Translations under genes and position numbers: made by a program
In this document: positions 25,596 through 34,144 of the stretch, in pieces
Layout: every line of letters starts with the position of its first letter
Position numbering within the stretch: the stretch's first letter is position 1
Assembly (NCBI GenBank): GCA_003558105.1
Contig: PWMS01000057.1
Location: 1 to 36,252, forward strand
Length of the DNA: 36,252 nt
Source of the DNA: Mollicutes bacterium
GTDB lineage: Bacteria > Bacillota_I > Bacilli_A > Izemoplasmatales > Izemoplasmataceae
Reading direction: 5' to 3'
The notes under the pieces: model-generated
Told to the model about the DNA's origin: nothing
Seen by the model: the letters and a program-made list of their open reading frames with translations, nothing else
Databases searched by the model: none

Positions 25596-26446
25596 AAACC
25601 TTAATGCCAAACGATTTAGAAGAAGCCTTGCATTTCATGGCAAAAGAAAAACCCTTGATCATCAATGGGGGAACCGACTTGATGGTGCAGCGAAGAACCG
25701 CCAGTGAAATGCCTTTAAACTTAGAAGAAGCGACCCTTTATCTAAAACATCTCAACGAACTTGATTATATCAAAAAGGCCGATCAAAGCGTACACATTGG
25801 CGCGACATGCGTCTATGAAACGATGCTTTATCACCAAGCCATCCCGAAACTTTTTAAGGCCTGTTTGCATCTTTTTGCCTCACCAGGCATCCGCAATATC
25901 GGGACTTTAGCCGGCAACATCGGCAACGCTTCGCCTGCTGCTGATGGGGTGTTGATGTTGGTGTTATACAACGCTAAAATTACCTTAAAAAGTAAAAAAG
26001 AAACCCGTATAATCCCCATTCAATCCCTGATTACAGGGGTAAAAGAAACAACGAGAAACCCCGATGAACTGATCACCGATATCGAGATTGAAACCCCACC
26101 ATTCACCCACACCTACTTTAAAAAAATCGGTGGGCGCAAATCCGATGCGATTTCCAAAGTTTCATTTGCCGGTGGCGCAACCCTTAAAAACCAGCGTATC
26201 AAAGATATCAGACTCGCCTTTGGCGCGGTCAATGTGACAGTCGTTCGCGATCGTGCATTTGAAAAAACGCTGATGGGCCAATCGGTTCAACAACTACAAC
26301 AAAATATCGAAGCGATCAAAACCCATTATGCTACCTTAATTCGGCCCATCGATGATCAACGTTCGACCGCAAGATACCGTAAAAAGGTTGCCTTGAACTT
26401 ATGTGAAGCGTTCATCGCATCGCTTTTGGAGGAAACCGATGGATAA
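25589..26446 (+). CDS. Molybdenum hydroxylase 2, FAD-binding subunit
   Basis: A 285-residue FAD subunit. Both FAD loops are intact: NGGTDLMVQRR near the start and GIRNIGTLAGNIGNASPAAD in the middle. The C-terminal domain includes KIGGRKSDAISKVSFAGG and RPIDDQRSTARYRKKV, which align with the XdhB family. It passes electrons from the [2Fe-2S] subunit to the final acceptor. It starts at ATG 25589 after AAGGAGG, and its last 8 bases overlap the adenine deaminase gene. Compared with the FAD subunit of hydroxylase 1 it has a normal first loop. Confidence 0.94.
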   Translation: MVKTLMPNDLEEALHFMAKEKPLIINGGTDLMVQRRTASEMPLNLEEATLYLKHLNELDYIKKADQSVHIGATCVYETMLYHQAIPKLFKACLHLFASPGIRNIGTLAGNIGNASPAADGVLMLVLYNAKITLKSKKETRIIPIQSLITGVKETTRNPDELITDIEIETPPFTHTYFKKIGGRKSDAISKVSFAGGATLKNQRIKDIRLAFGAVNVTVVRDRAFEKTLMGQSVQQLQQNIEAIKTHYATLIRPIDDQRSTARYRKKVALNLCEAFIASLLEETDG

Positions 26447-28157
26447 AAAAACCTTAATGGCCAAAGCTAGCGGTAAGATACCCGCAGAAACCGTTTTTAA
26501 AAACGGTAAAATCATCAATGTCTTCACCTCAGAAATCGAAACCTTCGATATTGCGGTTGAAGCGGGCATGATTATTGGCATCGGAAATTATGAGGGCGAA
26601 ACCACCATCGATTTAAAAGGTGCCTACCTCGCCCCAGGCCTCATCGATGGTCATGTTCACATCGAATCCGCCATGGTCACCCCACCGCATTTTGCGTCGA
26701 TTGTCTTGCCCAAAGGGACCACCTCAATTATTGCCGATCCCCATGAAATTGCCAATGTCAGTGGCATTGAGGGCATTGAGTTCATGTTAAAAGCCGCTGA
26801 GAAATCCCCGCTTGATGTTTATATGATGATTCCTTCGAGTGTTCCCGCCACCGATTTTGAAACCTCAGGCGCAAAAATCGGCGTAGAAGACATCTTAGCG
26901 ATGCGCGATCAAGACGGTATTTTAGGACTCGGTGAAGTGATGAATTACCCTGGCGTATTAGCTGGTGAAAAAGATATCCATGCGAAGATTGAAACGATGA
27001 GAAACCGCGTTATTGATGGCCACGCGCCTTCTTTAAAAGGCAATGATATCAACGCCTACAAAACAGCCGGTGTGATGACCGATCATGAATGTTCCACCGT
27101 TGAAGAGATGTTAGACCGCCTTAAACGCGGCATGTATGTACATCTAAGAGAAGGCTCGGTGACCCGAAATGTCAACGATCTTTTAAAAGGCGTCACCCCT
27201 GGCAACTGGCATCGTGTCTTATTTTGTACCGACGACAAACACCCTGAAGATATCAAAAAAGAAGGCCATATCAACTATAATATCAACCTTGCAATCAAAC
27301 AAAATATCCCCGCCATCGAAGCGATTAAAATGGCCACACTCAACGCCGCTAATTGTTATCGATTGCACGATAAAGGCGCGATTGCGCCTGGTTATCAAGC
27401 CGATTTTTTCACCTTTGATTCGCTTGAAAAAATCGAGGCCAAATCGGTATATAAAAACGGAAAACTCGTCGCTAAAGACAATCAAAGTCTTTATCAACCC
27501 CAAGCTTATCACGATGATAACGTCTTAAACACGATGCATATCAATCCTGATGACGTTGATTTTTCCCTTCCTTTAAAGAATCACAGCGTTAAAGTCATTG
27601 GTTTAATCAAAAATAATATCACCACAAAAAAATTGAAAAGAGAAGTGAAAATCAAGGATGGTCTTTATCAAAATGATCGCGACCAAGACATTTTAAAACT
27701 CGCTTGTATCGAACGCCATCAAAACACCGCTAAAACCGGCCTTGGTTTTATTGAAGGCTTCGGCATCAAAAACGGCGCCATCGCCATGAGCATTGCGCAT
27801 GATTCGCATAACATCATTATCGCGGGTGATAGCGATGAAGCCATGCGCTTAGCCTTGAATAAAATCGTTGCGCTTGGCGGCGGGATTGTTTTAGTTGCCA
27901 ATGGCAAAATAAAAGATTATTTAAAACTTGAAATCAGCGGCATCATGACCCAAGCCGACCCTAAGGATGTGGCTGATAAACTCGACAAGATGAAACAAGA
28001 TACACGGAATATGGGTCTATCTAAAGAAATAGACGATCCTTTCATTCAATTGGCATTTTTAAGTTTAGCGGTAATTCCAGAATTAAAATTAACCGACAAA
28101 GGTTTATTTGATGTGAACGCCTTTAAAAATGTCAAGCTTGAATGGGAGGTGGATTAA
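26439..28157 (+). CDS. ade: Adenine deaminase
   Basis: A 572-residue enzyme that converts adenine to hypoxanthine and ammonia, of the normal length for bacterial Ade. The metal site opens with GLIDGHVHIESAM. Family segments ADPHEIANV, LGLGEVMNYPGV, DGHAPSLKG, TDHECSTVEE, CTDDKHPEDI and the C-terminal ALGGGIVLV are all present. Start ATG 26439 follows GGAGG by 6 bases. It feeds adenine-derived hypoxanthine to the hydroxylases encoded just upstream. The next gene starts at the base directly after its stop codon. Confidence 0.96.
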   Translation: MDKKTLMAKASGKIPAETVFKNGKIINVFTSEIETFDIAVEAGMIIGIGNYEGETTIDLKGAYLAPGLIDGHVHIESAMVTPPHFASIVLPKGTTSIIADPHEIANVSGIEGIEFMLKAAEKSPLDVYMMIPSSVPATDFETSGAKIGVEDILAMRDQDGILGLGEVMNYPGVLAGEKDIHAKIETMRNRVIDGHAPSLKGNDINAYKTAGVMTDHECSTVEEMLDRLKRGMYVHLREGSVTRNVNDLLKGVTPGNWHRVLFCTDDKHPEDIKKEGHINYNINLAIKQNIPAIEAIKMATLNAANCYRLHDKGAIAPGYQADFFTFDSLEKIEAKSVYKNGKLVAKDNQSLYQPQAYHDDNVLNTMHINPDDVDFSLPLKNHSVKVIGLIKNNITTKKLKREVKIKDGLYQNDRDQDILKLACIERHQNTAKTGLGFIEGFGIKNGAIAMSIAHDSHNIIIAGDSDEAMRLALNKIVALGGGIVLVANGKIKDYLKLEISGIMTQADPKDVADKLDKMKQDTRNMGLSKEIDDPFIQLAFLSLAVIPELKLTDKGLFDVNAFKNVKLEWEVD

Positions 28158-29411
28158 ATGTCTTATGTCTCGCACTTATCGTGTACCTTGTGCCATGCTA
28201 GTTACGATCTTTCTCCCCATTTAATGACCTGTCCTAAATGTGGTGAAAAAGGCATTTTAGAAGTGGTTTATGATTACGCCGCGATGAAAGAAAAAATCAA
28301 CCGGCATTATTTTAAAAACCAACCGGTTTTCAATATGTGGCGCTACGCCCCATTGATGAGTTTAGAAACCACCGATTTTTCCAACACCCTAAGTGTTGGT
28401 GGCACCCCACATTACCGCGCGCGTTCGTTAGAAAAAATCTATGATTTTAAACAATGTTTTCTAAAGGATGAAGGTTTAAATCCTACCGCATCACTTAAAG
28501 ACCGCGCCTCAGCCGTTGCGGTGATCAAAGCCAAAGAAAATAACCAAACCACCATCGCGTGCGCCTCAACGGGCAATGCGGCCAGTTCATTAGCGGGTAA
28601 CGCCGCCCGCGCCAATCTGAAAACCAAAATTTTTGTGCCGAAACGATCGCCTTCAGGGAAAATGGCTCAACTAAGAGCTTTTGGGGCTGATATTTATAGT
28701 GTCGATGGCGATTATAAAGCCGCCTACCAATTATCCAAAGCGGCGATTGATCACTACGGTTGGTATAACCGCAATGCCGCGATCAACCCCCATCTGATTG
28801 AAGGTAAAAAAACCGTCGCATATGAAATCGCCGAACAAATGGATTTTCAACCACCCGATTGGGTAGTGCTATCAGTTGGCGATGGGTGTACCATCGGTGG
28901 GGTTTATAAAGGCTTTAAAGATTTATATGAGATAAATTTAATCACTAAGATTCCCCGCTTACTCGGTGTTCAAGCCGAAGGCTGTCAACCCTTTGTAAAA
29001 GCCTTCAATGGAAAAAGAGATTTGGAAGAAAGCGACGAAGACACCATCGCCGATACGATCGCTGTGGGCATTCCTCGCAACCCAATCAAAGGGTTAAACG
29101 CCGTCATCATGAGCCATGGCGATTATTTAGCCGTTAGCGATACCGCGATTTTAAAGGCATCAAAAGTTTTATCGAATAAAGAAGGCATTTTTGCGGAATC
29201 GGCGGCTGCTGCCGCTTTAGCGGGGGCGATTAAAGCCAGACGCAACAATATTATAAAACACGACGAAAGCCTAAGCATCATCATCTCAGGCAACGGGTTA
29301 AAAGACCCCAACCATCTCGATAAGATTATACCCGCCCCAACCATGATGAAAAATGATTTAAACGCTTTACAAAAACATCTTGACCAACAAAAGGAGGCCA
29401 ACCATGAGTAA
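28158..29411 (+). CDS. Threonine synthase-family PLP enzyme with zinc ribbon
   Basis: A 417-residue fold-type II PLP enzyme. An N-terminal zinc ribbon has C9, C12, C25 and C28. The PLP lysine is K114 in NPTASLKDRA. ACASTGNAASSLAG binds the cofactor and substrate carboxylate, and VGDGCTIGGVYKG resembles the phosphate-binding loop. The fold is that of threonine synthase, but the position between adenine deaminase and another PLP enzyme in a purine operon argues for a lyase or replacement reaction on an amino acid made from the purine ring. No other threonine pathway gene is nearby. It could still be housekeeping ThrC captured by the operon. The last 8 bases overlap the next gene. Confidence 0.85.
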   Translation: MSYVSHLSCTLCHASYDLSPHLMTCPKCGEKGILEVVYDYAAMKEKINRHYFKNQPVFNMWRYAPLMSLETTDFSNTLSVGGTPHYRARSLEKIYDFKQCFLKDEGLNPTASLKDRASAVAVIKAKENNQTTIACASTGNAASSLAGNAARANLKTKIFVPKRSPSGKMAQLRAFGADIYSVDGDYKAAYQLSKAAIDHYGWYNRNAAINPHLIEGKKTVAYEIAEQMDFQPPDWVVLSVGDGCTIGGVYKGFKDLYEINLITKIPRLLGVQAEGCQPFVKAFNGKRDLEESDEDTIADTIAVGIPRNPIKGLNAVIMSHGDYLAVSDTAILKASKVLSNKEGIFAESAAAAALAGAIKARRNNIIKHDESLSIIISGNGLKDPNHLDKIIPAPTMMKNDLNALQKHLDQQKEANHE

Positions 29412-30768
29412 AGTACCTTATGGACCCACGTACGATGAAATGTATCAGCCGCATCGTTTAGATGAAAAAACCGCTAAACTCGCTAAAGATGCGAAGCAAA
29501 ACGAGTTAGATCCCTATAACCTATTTAATATCACTTGGCGCAAAGACGATGGTTCTATCAACAAAGTCGTCTTACCAAAAGCCTTAACCGGTATTGAGGC
29601 CAATATTATCGTGATGCTTGGCAAGGATTTTCCTTCCGGTTCACACAAAGTAGGTCCCGCCTATGCGACCTTAATCGAAGGGGTTGTTGATGGTGATATC
29701 ATCCCTGGCTACCACAACATTTTAGGCCCTTCAACCGGGAATTTCGGAATTGGGGTTGCTTATATCAGCAACTTGATGAAACTCGATTCTACCATCATCA
29801 TGCCCGATAACATGAGCAAAGAACGCTATGACCGCATCAAAGGGTATGGCGCTAAGCTTGATTTGACCCCTGGCACTGAATCGGATGTTATCTTAACCTT
29901 AGAAAAAACCCATGAACTCGCCAAAGCAGAAAAAAACGTCGCTTTAGCTCAATTTGAACTGATGCCCAATTACCGCTTTCACCGACACGTCACAGGTCAA
30001 AGTGCCATTGAAGCTGCCAAAGAGATTGGCAATGGCAGAATTGCGGCCTTTATTTCCGCGCCTGGTAGTGCGGGTACTTTGGCCGCAGGCGATCATATAA
30101 AAAAAATCTATCCAGAAGTCAAAATCACCGCTTTAGAGCCTTATGAATGTTCTACTTTAATGGATGGTGGCCGCGGTCAACATCGCATTGAAGGCATCGG
30201 CGATAAGATGTGTACGCTGATACACAATGTTTTAAACACCGATTTTATCGCTTTAATTTCAGATGAAGACGCCGTTCGTGGGCTTAAAATCCTTCGCGAT
30301 GGGCATGATGTCTTAAGCGAACATGGTGTTGATAAAAAAACCATGCAAGCGATGCGCGAATTTTTTGGGGTTTCTGGTGTTTGTAATATCTTAGGCGCGA
30401 TTAAAATGGCGAAACATTTACAACTTGGTCCTGATGATAATATTTTAACCATGGCTACCGACGGTTTTGACCGTTACGACAGCGTCTTAAAAAACTTAGA
30501 AGAACGCACATTAGAAATCGAAAATTTTGTGCTTAGACGCTGGCATAAAGATATCTTCTTAAACCTTGAACCTAGCGGTATCAAAGATACAAGAACCGCT
30601 TTAGAAAAAACGCGACTTTTCCAACAAAAAGAAGACGACTGGTTAAAATTTGGGTACCAAAAAGCGTATTTAGATAAGATGAAAAACCCACAATTTTGGG
30701 ATGATGAATATGAAAAAGTGCATACGTATAATCAAAAAATTGAAACGAAAAGAGGTCAAAAACTGTGA
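29404..30768 (+). CDS. Fold-type II PLP-dependent lyase (YgeX position)
   Basis: A 454-residue PLP enzyme. The likely Schiff-base lysine is K82 in [18 protein letters not shown] is the substrate loop, and [12 protein letters not shown] is the phosphate-binding loop. It occupies the place where diaminopropionate ammonia-lyase (YgeX) sits in related clusters. It lacks the RFGLNAFK-type motif of YgeX and is longer, so it belongs to a different branch near cysteine synthase-like proteins. Splitting 2,3-diaminopropionate or a related C3 diamino acid is inferred from context only. Start ATG 29404 is set by AAGGAGG 6 bases upstream. Its end overlaps ygeY by GTGA. Confidence 0.85.
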   Translation: MSKVPYGPTYDEMYQPHRLDEKTAKLAKDAKQNELDPYNLFNITWRKDDGSINKVVLPKALTGIEANIIVMLGKDFPSGSHKVGPAYATLIEGVVDGDIIPGYHNILGPSTGNFGIGVAYISNLMKLDSTIIMPDNMSKERYDRIKGYGAKLDLTPGTESDVILTLEKTHELAKAEKNVALAQFELMPNYRFHRHVTGQSAIEAAKEIGNGRIAAFISAPGSAGTLAAGDHIKKIYPEVKITALEPYECSTLMDGGRGQHRIEGIGDKMCTLIHNVLNTDFIALISDEDAVRGLKILRDGHDVLSEHGVDKKTMQAMREFFGVSGVCNILGAIKMAKHLQLGPDDNILTMATDGFDRYDSVLKNLEERTLEIENFVLRRWHKDIFLNLEPSGIKDTRTALEKTRLFQQKEDDWLKFGYQKAYLDKMKNPQFWDDEYEKVHTYNQKIETKRGQKL

Positions 30769-31973
30769 ATTTCCAAGCTATTTTAAAACAAGCAAAGCGT
30801 TATGAAAAAGAGATGACGCGATTTTTAAGAGACATGGTAAGAATCCCCTCTGAGAGTTGTGATGAGGAAAAAGTCGTTCAACGCATTAAAACAGAGATGG
30901 AACAGGTTGGTTTTGATGAGGTGCGCATCGATAAGATGGGTAATATCATCGGAAGAATCGGCCAAGGTAAACATGTAATCGCGATGGATGCCCATATCGA
31001 TACCGTTGGTATCGGGGAAAAAAGCAACTGGGATTTCGACCCTTATGAAGGGTTTGAAGACGACACCTATATCGGGGGTCGCGGCACCTCGGACCAAGAA
31101 GGTGGCATGGCTTCTATGGTTTATGCGGGTAAGATTATTAAAGATCTAGGTTTAGAATCGGATTATACTTTATTGATTACAGGCACCGTGCAAGAAGAAG
31201 ACTGCGATGGCCTTTGTTGGCAGTATTTAATCGAAAAAGAAAACCTTAAGCCTGAATTTGTGGTGATCACCGAACCAAGTTCTTGTCGAATCTATCGCGG
31301 GCACCGCGGACGTATGGAAATCAAAGTGAGTGTACAAGGGATTTCTTGTCATGGCTCAGCGCCTGAACGGGGCGATAATGCAATCTTTAAAATGGGCCCC
31401 ATCTTACAAGAATTAGAAGCGCTCAATCATCGCTTGAAAGATGATCCGTTCTTAGGTAAAGGTACCTTAACCGTGAGTGAATTTTTTTCACAATCGCCTT
31501 CACGTTGTGCGGTCGCGGATGGCGCAACCATCTCTATCGACCGCCGCTTGACCGATGGTGAAACCCCTAAATCTGCGATTGAAGAAATCCAAGCCCTACC
31601 TGCGGTTAAAAAAGCCAACGCCAAAGTCGAGATGTATGAATACAAAGAACCCTCATATACCGGCTACATCTATCCAACGGAAACCTTCTTTCCAACCTGG
31701 GTTTTAGATGAAGACCATATCGCGACGCAAAGCTTAGTTGAAGCGTATCAAAACTTATTCAAGGAAAATCCCGTGGTCGACAAATGGACCTTTTCTACCA
31801 ACGCGGTTTCCATCATGGGCCGTCACAATATCCCTTGTATCGGCTTTGGTCCAGGGCATGAGAATGAAGCGCATGCGCCGAATGAGAAAACAGAAAAAGC
31901 CCATCTCATCACCGCCGCTGCGATGTATGCGGCGATTCCCAATATCTATTTAAAAAGAAAGGAACAAGCCTAA
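30765..31973 (+). CDS. ygeY: YgeY-family M20 metallohydrolase
   Basis: A 402-residue M20-type two-metal hydrolase of the YgeY family, found with YgeW and SsnA in purine-degrading clusters. Metal-site motifs in order are [30 protein letters not shown] and the late [13 protein letters not shown]. The dimerisation lid segment starts at [11 protein letters not shown]. The family would remove an acyl, formyl or carbamoyl-type group from an amino-acid intermediate; the substrate is not established here. Translation begins at GTG 30765, overlapping the previous stop as GTGA, with AGAGG 9 bases upstream. The next gene starts at the base after its TAA. Confidence 0.93.
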   Translation: MNFQAILKQAKRYEKEMTRFLRDMVRIPSESCDEEKVVQRIKTEMEQVGFDEVRIDKMGNIIGRIGQGKHVIAMDAHIDTVGIGEKSNWDFDPYEGFEDDTYIGGRGTSDQEGGMASMVYAGKIIKDLGLESDYTLLITGTVQEEDCDGLCWQYLIEKENLKPEFVVITEPSSCRIYRGHRGRMEIKVSVQGISCHGSAPERGDNAIFKMGPILQELEALNHRLKDDPFLGKGTLTVSEFFSQSPSRCAVADGATISIDRRLTDGETPKSAIEEIQALPAVKKANAKVEMYEYKEPSYTGYIYPTETFFPTWVLDEDHIATQSLVEAYQNLFKENPVVDKWTFSTNAVSIMGRHNIPCIGFGPGHENEAHAPNEKTEKAHLITAAAMYAAIPNIYLKRKEQA

Positions 31974-32957
31974 ATGAAACCCTTATATAAAAACAAGCAT
32001 TTTATTACCCTAGAAGATTGGAGTACCGATGAGATCAATGTCTTGTTGGAAAAATCCAGCGCCTTAAAAAAGAAATTTAAAAACAACGAGGATACCACCT
32101 ATTTAAAAAACAAATCCGCCTTTTTAATGTTCTTCGAACAATCCACACGGACAAGAAATTCAATGGAAGCAGGCTTAGCCCAACTCGGTGGTCATGCCAA
32201 CTTTCTAGATACCGCGACGATGCAAATATCGCACGGTGAAACGGGGCGCGACACCGCTGTTATATTATCAAGTTATGGCCATGGTATCGCATGTCGTAAC
32301 TGTTTTTGGGAGATTGGCAATAAGTTTATCCGTGAGATGGCCGATAACGCCACCGTACCCGTGATGAACTTGCAATGTGATTTATATCACCCAATGCAAG
32401 GCCTCGCAGATTTAATGACCATCAAGGAAGTTAAAAAAGAAACCAAAAACCTTAAAGTTTCCATTATCTGGGCTTATGCGACGAGCCATAAAAAACCCAT
32501 CAGCGTCCCCTTGACGCAAAGCTTACTCTTCCCACGTTTTGGTATGGATGTAACACTTGCACACCCCAAAGGCTATGAGATGCCTGAGTGGGTTATCGAT
32601 AAAGCGAAGCAAAACGCCAAAGCCAATGGTGGGACTTTTAACGTTACCAATAACATGGAAGAGGCGTATAAAGACGCCGATATCGTGATTCCGAAAAATT
32701 GGGGTTCATGGGCATCCAACACATCTGATGATGTGATTGATGAAGCCTTAGAATCAAATAAACATTGGAAATGTAGTGAAGCGATGATAAAACTAGCCAA
32801 ACCTGATGTCGCCTATATGCACGCTCTACCTGCTGATCGTGGCAACGAAGTTGACGATAGCGTCATCGATGGCAAACATTCCATCGTCTATCAAGAAGCC
32901 GAAAACAGACTCCATACCGCTAAGGCGGTCATGGCCATGACGATGGGCGACAAATAA
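31974..32957 (+). CDS. ygeW: Knotted carbamoyltransferase YgeW
   Basis: A 327-residue aspartate/ornithine carbamoyltransferase-superfamily enzyme. The carbamoyl-phosphate motif STRTR is at 57-61, and the C-terminal MHALPADRGNEVDD segment matches the YgeW branch. The protein is somewhat shorter than E. coli YgeW. In catabolic direction it would phosphorolyse an N-carbamoyl (ureido) amino acid to carbamoyl phosphate, which a carbamate kinase could use to make ATP; no kinase is in the window. It directly follows ygeY, is the last gene of the operon, and is followed by a 13-bp terminator stem. Confidence 0.92.
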   Translation: MKPLYKNKHFITLEDWSTDEINVLLEKSSALKKKFKNNEDTTYLKNKSAFLMFFEQSTRTRNSMEAGLAQLGGHANFLDTATMQISHGETGRDTAVILSSYGHGIACRNCFWEIGNKFIREMADNATVPVMNLQCDLYHPMQGLADLMTIKEVKKETKNLKVSIIWAYATSHKKPISVPLTQSLLFPRFGMDVTLAHPKGYEMPEWVIDKAKQNAKANGGTFNVTNNMEEAYKDADIVIPKNWGSWASNTSDDVIDEALESNKHWKCSEAMIKLAKPDVAYMHALPADRGNEVDDSVIDGKHSIVYQEAENRLHTAKAVMAMTMGDK

Positions 32958-32962
32958 AACAA

Positions 32963-32991
32963 AAGAAATCCGGTTTTTAACCGGATTTCTT
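32963..32991. terminator. Bidirectional terminator between ygeW and guaD
   Basis: Perfect 13-bp stem, 32963-32975 with 32979-32991, with a TTT loop. The minus-strand side is followed by TTCTTTTGTTTTATTT and so is a good guaD terminator. On the plus strand the T-tract is weaker, but the stem should also end the operon. Confidence 0.85.
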
Positions 32992-32994
32992 ACT

Positions 32995-33489
32995 TTAATA
33001 TAGTTTTTTACCTTTATCTTGGTACTCTTTAAAAATTTCTAGACAAGCCTCTCTTTGCGTCTCTTCAATTTTTAAAACCTTCTCATCTTTCATGCCACCA
33101 ACAATAAATTTGTAAATAAAATCATCGCGGAAACCAATCTTATCGGCATCCTTTTTGCGACAGCCATAATAAACTTCTTTAATATTAGCCCAAATGATGG
33201 CGCCTAAGCACATCGGACAAGGGTGCGCAGTCGTATAAAGAATACAGCCACTCAAATCGTAGGTATCTTTTTTAGCTGCCGCAATCCTAATCGCCTTCAT
33301 CTCGGCGTGCGCGGTGGGGTCTTTATCACCTAAAACACCGTTGGATGCCACAGAGACAATCGATCCGTTTGCATCGATAATGGCGGCCCCAAACGGCCCA
33401 CCCAAGTCTTGATTCATCGTTTCTCTTGCTTTTTTAATCGCGAGTTGCATTACTTTTTGGTGTTCGTTTTCTTTAGAAATAGCGCTCAC
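32995..33489 (-). CDS. guaD: Guanine deaminase
   Basis: A cytidine deaminase-fold enzyme of about 161-164 residues that turns guanine into xanthine. Zinc and catalytic motifs are TAHAEMKAI and HPCPMCLGAI. GGPFGAAI and GFRDDFIYK match bacterial GuaD. It is convergent with the purine operon and supplies its substrate. The start is unusual. GTG 33489 lies inside the ribosome site AGAGGTGA itself. An ATT at 33480, 5 bases after GGTGA, gives the spacing used by neighbouring genes and an N-terminus of the usual length. Either start leaves the catalytic domain unchanged. Confidence 0.93.
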   Translation of the reverse strand: MSAISKENEHQKVMQLAIKKARETMNQDLGGPFGAAIIDANGSIVSVASNGVLGDKDPTAHAEMKAIRIAAAKKDTYDLSGCILYTTAHPCPMCLGAIIWANIKEVYYGCRKKDADKIGFRDDFIYKFIVGGMKDEKVLKIEETQREACLEIFKEYQDKGKKLY

Positions 33490-33506
33490 CTCTTTCGTTT
33501 AACCTT

Positions 33507-33535
33507 ATTATACAATTTAGCCCTCAAAATGGCAA
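33507..33535 (-). promoter_or_regulatory. Promoter of guaD
   Basis: On the minus strand: TTGCCA (33535-33530), 17-base spacer, TATAAT (33512-33507), about 20 bases before the guaD ribosome site. guaD thus has its own promoter and is not part of the operon transcript. Confidence 0.82.
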
Positions 33536-33551
33536 TAGATGGCGGTTTATA

Positions 33552-33579
33552 TTTACTTTCTTGAAAGATTTGTTATAAT
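33552..33579 (+). promoter_or_regulatory. Promoter of the mnmM-like gene
   Basis: TTTACT (33552-33557), 16-base spacer, extended -10 TGTTATAAT ending at 33579. It is back to back with the guaD promoter. Confidence 0.72.
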
Positions 33580-33594
33580 AATTTTGGTGATGGT

Positions 33595-34140
33595 ATGCAT
33601 AAACCCTTAACAAAAATCATGCATGATTTCTTGCGGCCCCATCTAAATCAGGAGGCTATTGTTATTGATGCGACTTGTGGCAACGGGCAGGACACCGTTT
33701 TTTTAGCGGAACACACCAAGGAAGTTTTCGCATTTGATATTCAAAAAAAAGCGCTTGAACAGACCAAAAAAACGCTAGCTAAAACCGGTTTAACCAATGT
33801 GCGTCTCATTCATGATTCCCATGAAAACATCGCACTTTACACCGTCGATGCGATTGAAGTCATCATGTTTAATCTCGGGTATTTGCCCGGTGGGGATAAA
33901 ACCATCACAACCATGCGCGAATCTACTTTATCCGCGCTTAAAGTAGCCCTTGAACTATTAAAGCCATCCGGTCTTATAAGCCTCATCATCTACCCTGGCC
34001 ATAAGGAAGGCTTAAAAGAAACAAACGCGGTTTTAGCTTGGTTTAAAACCTTACCAAAAGAGAAATACGAAATTTTAAGCATAGAAAAGTACACCGATGA
34101 GAAAGCCCCAAAAGGGTTTTTGATTCAAAAGAAAGGATGA
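33595..34140 (+). CDS. mnmM: YtqB/MnmM-type SAM-dependent methyltransferase
   Basis: A 181-residue class I methyltransferase. SAM-binding motif I is DATCGNGQDT, the acidic loop is FAFDIQ, and the family signature FNLGYLPGGDK is present. B. subtilis YtqB, with this signature, methylates the wobble uridine side chain (nm5 to mnm5) in some tRNAs; the same role is likely here. Start ATG 33595 follows GGTGA by 4 bases. A small membrane-protein gene begins 4 bases after its stop and is probably cotranscribed. Confidence 0.85.
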   Translation: MHKPLTKIMHDFLRPHLNQEAIVIDATCGNGQDTVFLAEHTKEVFAFDIQKKALEQTKKTLAKTGLTNVRLIHDSHENIALYTVDAIEVIMFNLGYLPGGDKTITTMRESTLSALKVALELLKPSGLISLIIYPGHKEGLKETNAVLAWFKTLPKEKYEILSIEKYTDEKAPKGFLIQKKG

Positions 34141-34144
34141 TTTG

